A stretch of DNA of 6,537 nt from the NCBI GenBank assembly GCA_020720345.1, contig DYOT01000072.1:1-6537 (forward strand), in the 5' to 3' direction. Under the pieces are notes generated by a model. That model searched no databases. It was given only the letters and a program-made list of their open reading frames with translations, and was not told the DNA's origin. The DNA comes from Candidatus Caenarcanum sp. Lineage in GTDB: Bacteria > Cyanobacteriota > Vampirovibrionia > Gastranaerophilales > UBA9971. This document shows, piece after piece, positions 5,408 to 6,537 of this stretch. The position numbers were made by a program, and so were the translations under genes. Every line of letters begins with the position of its first letter. Position 1 is the first letter of the stretch.

Positions 5408-6447
5408 AGTTCGCCCAAATAGTTTTTGAGGCTTTTAACCCCTCTATTATTTCGGCAAAGTCTTTTCAGCTTGCTTATAGCCCTGTTTTCTATTTGTCTA
5501 ATTCTTTCTCTGGAAACTCCATACCTTGAACCTATTTCTTCAAGCGTTTTTTTGTTTCCGTCATCATCAAGACCAAACCGCATTATTAGCACATCTCTTT
5601 CCTTCTGGCTTAGCTGACCAAGGATTCTCTGGATTTCAGAAAACAGGTTTTCCTGTATTACCTTTGTGTCAGGAGATGTAGAGCTGTTGTCTATAAGAAA
5701 ATCACCAATTCTGGTTGTTTCTTCCTTTTTGTTAAGCGGCGTTTCAAGGCTAATCGTGGATTGTGCTGATTTCATAACCGCCCTTAACTTTGATAAAGGA
5801 ATATCCAGTCTTTCTGCAATTTCTTCTTTGGAAGGCTTTCTGTTAAGTTCATTTGTAAGGTCATGTGTAGCTTTTTTAATTTTCCCTATAGTCTCAATCA
5901 TGTGAACAGGAAGTCTTATTGTCCTGGACTTGTCAGCTATGCCGCGTGTAATAGCTTGCTGTATCCACCACGTAGCGTACGTACTAAATTTATATCCCTT
6001 TGCGTAATCAAATTTTTCTGCTGCTTTAATTAATCCCATATTTCCTTCCTGAATTAAATCAAGAAAGGAAAGCCCCCTGCCAATATATTTTTTTGCAATG
6101 CTTACTACTAGACGTAAATTTGCATTTACAAGGAATTCTTTAGCCCTTTTGCTGTCAGTTTCCTTAATTTCCTTTGCAGTTGCCAATTCCTGATCAGTAG
6201 AGAGAAGTGGAATTCTGCCGATTTGTTGGAGATAAATTTTTACAGCATCATCAGAAGAGTAAGTTTCTTTTTCGACGACAACTTCTTCAACTTCTTCATC
6301 TTCTTCAGGCAACTCAAAATCGTCTGATTCGAAAGAATCGTCATCTGCTTCTTCTTCTTCAAATAAATCATCTTTGGTCTTAAATTTTTTATCTGACATT
6401 TTTACTTGCGAGTCCTTCGGATTTTTTTTGATTTTAGCAGCTTCCAT
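5404..6447 (-). CDS. rpoD: Primary RNA polymerase sigma factor (sigma-70/RpoD, SigA)
   Basis: It directs core RNA polymerase to housekeeping promoters. The protein has 347 residues. Region 1.2 lies at ~63-95 (SSDDAVKIYLQQIGRIPLLS). Region 2 lies at ~103-180, with the core-binding DLIQEGNMGLIKAAEKFD and the -10 melting and recognition segment YKFSTYATWWIQQAITRGIADKSRTIRLPVH (152-182). Region 3 lies at ~183-260. Region 4 lies at ~275-330, with the -35 helix-turn-helix TLEEIGSRYGVSRERIRQIE intact. Full regions 1.2, 2, 3 and 4 mark a primary or group 2 sigma factor, not an ECF type. A normal region 1.1 is not recognisable: residues 1-25 are lysine-rich and 26-60 strongly acidic (21 of 35 D/E). 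The large insertion found in proteobacterial RpoD is absent. ATG 6447 is chosen because GGGAG lies seven bases upstream; M17 has no comparable site. I cannot exclude a group 2 paralogue such as SigB of Cyanobacteria. Confidence 0.93.
   Translation of the reverse strand: MEAAKIKKNPKDSQVKMSDKKFKTKDDLFEEEEADDDSFESDDFELPEEDEEVEEVVVEKETYSSDDAVKIYLQQIGRIPLLSTDQELATAKEIKETDSKRAKEFLVNANLRLVVSIAKKYIGRGLSFLDLIQEGNMGLIKAAEKFDYAKGYKFSTYATWWIQQAITRGIADKSRTIRLPVHMIETIGKIKKATHDLTNELNRKPSKEEIAERLDIPLSKLRAVMKSAQSTISLETPLNKKEETTRIGDFLIDNSSTSPDTKVIQENLFSEIQRILGQLSQKERDVLIMRFGLDDDGNKKTLEEIGSRYGVSRERIRQIENRAISKLKRLCRNNRGVKSLKNYLGEL
6265..6366 (-). repeat. Low-complexity GAA/GAT-rich tract encoding the acidic N-terminus of the sigma factor
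   Basis: On the minus strand this stretch is purine-rich with repeated GAAGAA and GAAGAT units. It encodes about 34 residues that are mostly Glu and Asp (about residues 28-61). Imperfect triplet repetition suggests growth or shrinkage by slippage in whole codons, so its length may vary between strains. Confidence 0.6.
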
Positions 6448-6454
6448 TTATAAT

Positions 6455-6459
6455 CTCCC
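6455..6459 (-). promoter_or_regulatory. Ribosome binding site of the sigma factor gene
   Basis: On the minus strand GGGAG is followed by seven bases and then ATG (6447-6445). The match and spacing are good and support the full-length start. Confidence 0.8.
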
Positions 6460-6493
6460 ATTTAAATATTCTATTACAATTTTCGATTTTACG

Positions 6494-6521
6494 ATACTAT
6501 GTTTGGTTGAAATTTTGATAA
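6494..6521 (-). promoter_or_regulatory. Weak candidate promoter of the sigma factor gene
   Basis: Reading the minus strand, TTATCA (6521-6516) and TAGTAT (6499-6494) are separated by 16 bp, each matching four of six consensus bases. Initiation would fall about 40 nt before the start codon. TAAAAT at 6491-6486 is an alternative -10 without a good -35. The upstream region is cut by the window edge, so the real promoter may lie outside. Confidence 0.25.
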
Positions 6522-6537
6522 GCAGTCGTAATAACTA

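Noticed and set aside
5426..5905. Two short plus-strand frames inside the sigma factor gene
   Set aside because: They are the reverse of conserved sigma regions 3 and 4 and have no independent support.

Overview
The window is AT-rich bacterial DNA holding five protein genes and nothing that looks mobile. Both ends are cut: the first gene lacks its 5' end, and the upstream region of the last gene runs off the window. The AT richness, a cyanobacterial-size glutamine-dependent NAD+ synthase, a short acidic-headed primary sigma factor and a tandem pair of WYL-type regulators together suggest a non-photosynthetic relative of Cyanobacteria (Melainabacteria/Vampirovibrionia, such as gut Gastranaerophilales). 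This is inference from the look of the proteins. A Firmicutes-like lineage cannot be excluded.

Layout: bases 1-1563 (+) encode glutamine-dependent NAD+ synthase, missing about 25-30 N-terminal residues. Bases 1564-1720 are a promoter-bearing gap. Bases 1721-2701 and 2714-3661 (+) encode two paralogous transcription regulators, each a winged helix-turn-helix followed by WYL and WCX-like domains. They are 12 bp apart and in the same frame. Bases 3662-3772 form a second regulatory gap. Bases 3773-5407 (+) encode an APC-superfamily amino acid permease of the CAT type. Bases 5404-6447 (-) encode the primary sigma factor, convergent with the permease and overlapping it by 4 bp at the stop codons. 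Bases 6448-6537 hold the sigma gene's ribosome binding site and probably its promoter. No gap exceeds 300 bases.

How they relate: NadE, the permease and the sigma factor are ordinary housekeeping or nutrient genes with no evident pathway link. The most unusual part is the regulator pair. Its layout resembles the actinobacterial PafB/PafC pair, which works as a heterodimer. The two copies differ in their putative ligand residues, neither has a recognisable Shine-Dalgarno site, and the first contains an 18-bp perfect palindrome and a 15-bp in-frame duplication. No defence, CRISPR, phage or transposon gene is visible beside them, so their target is unknown. I see no convincing intrinsic terminator in the window.
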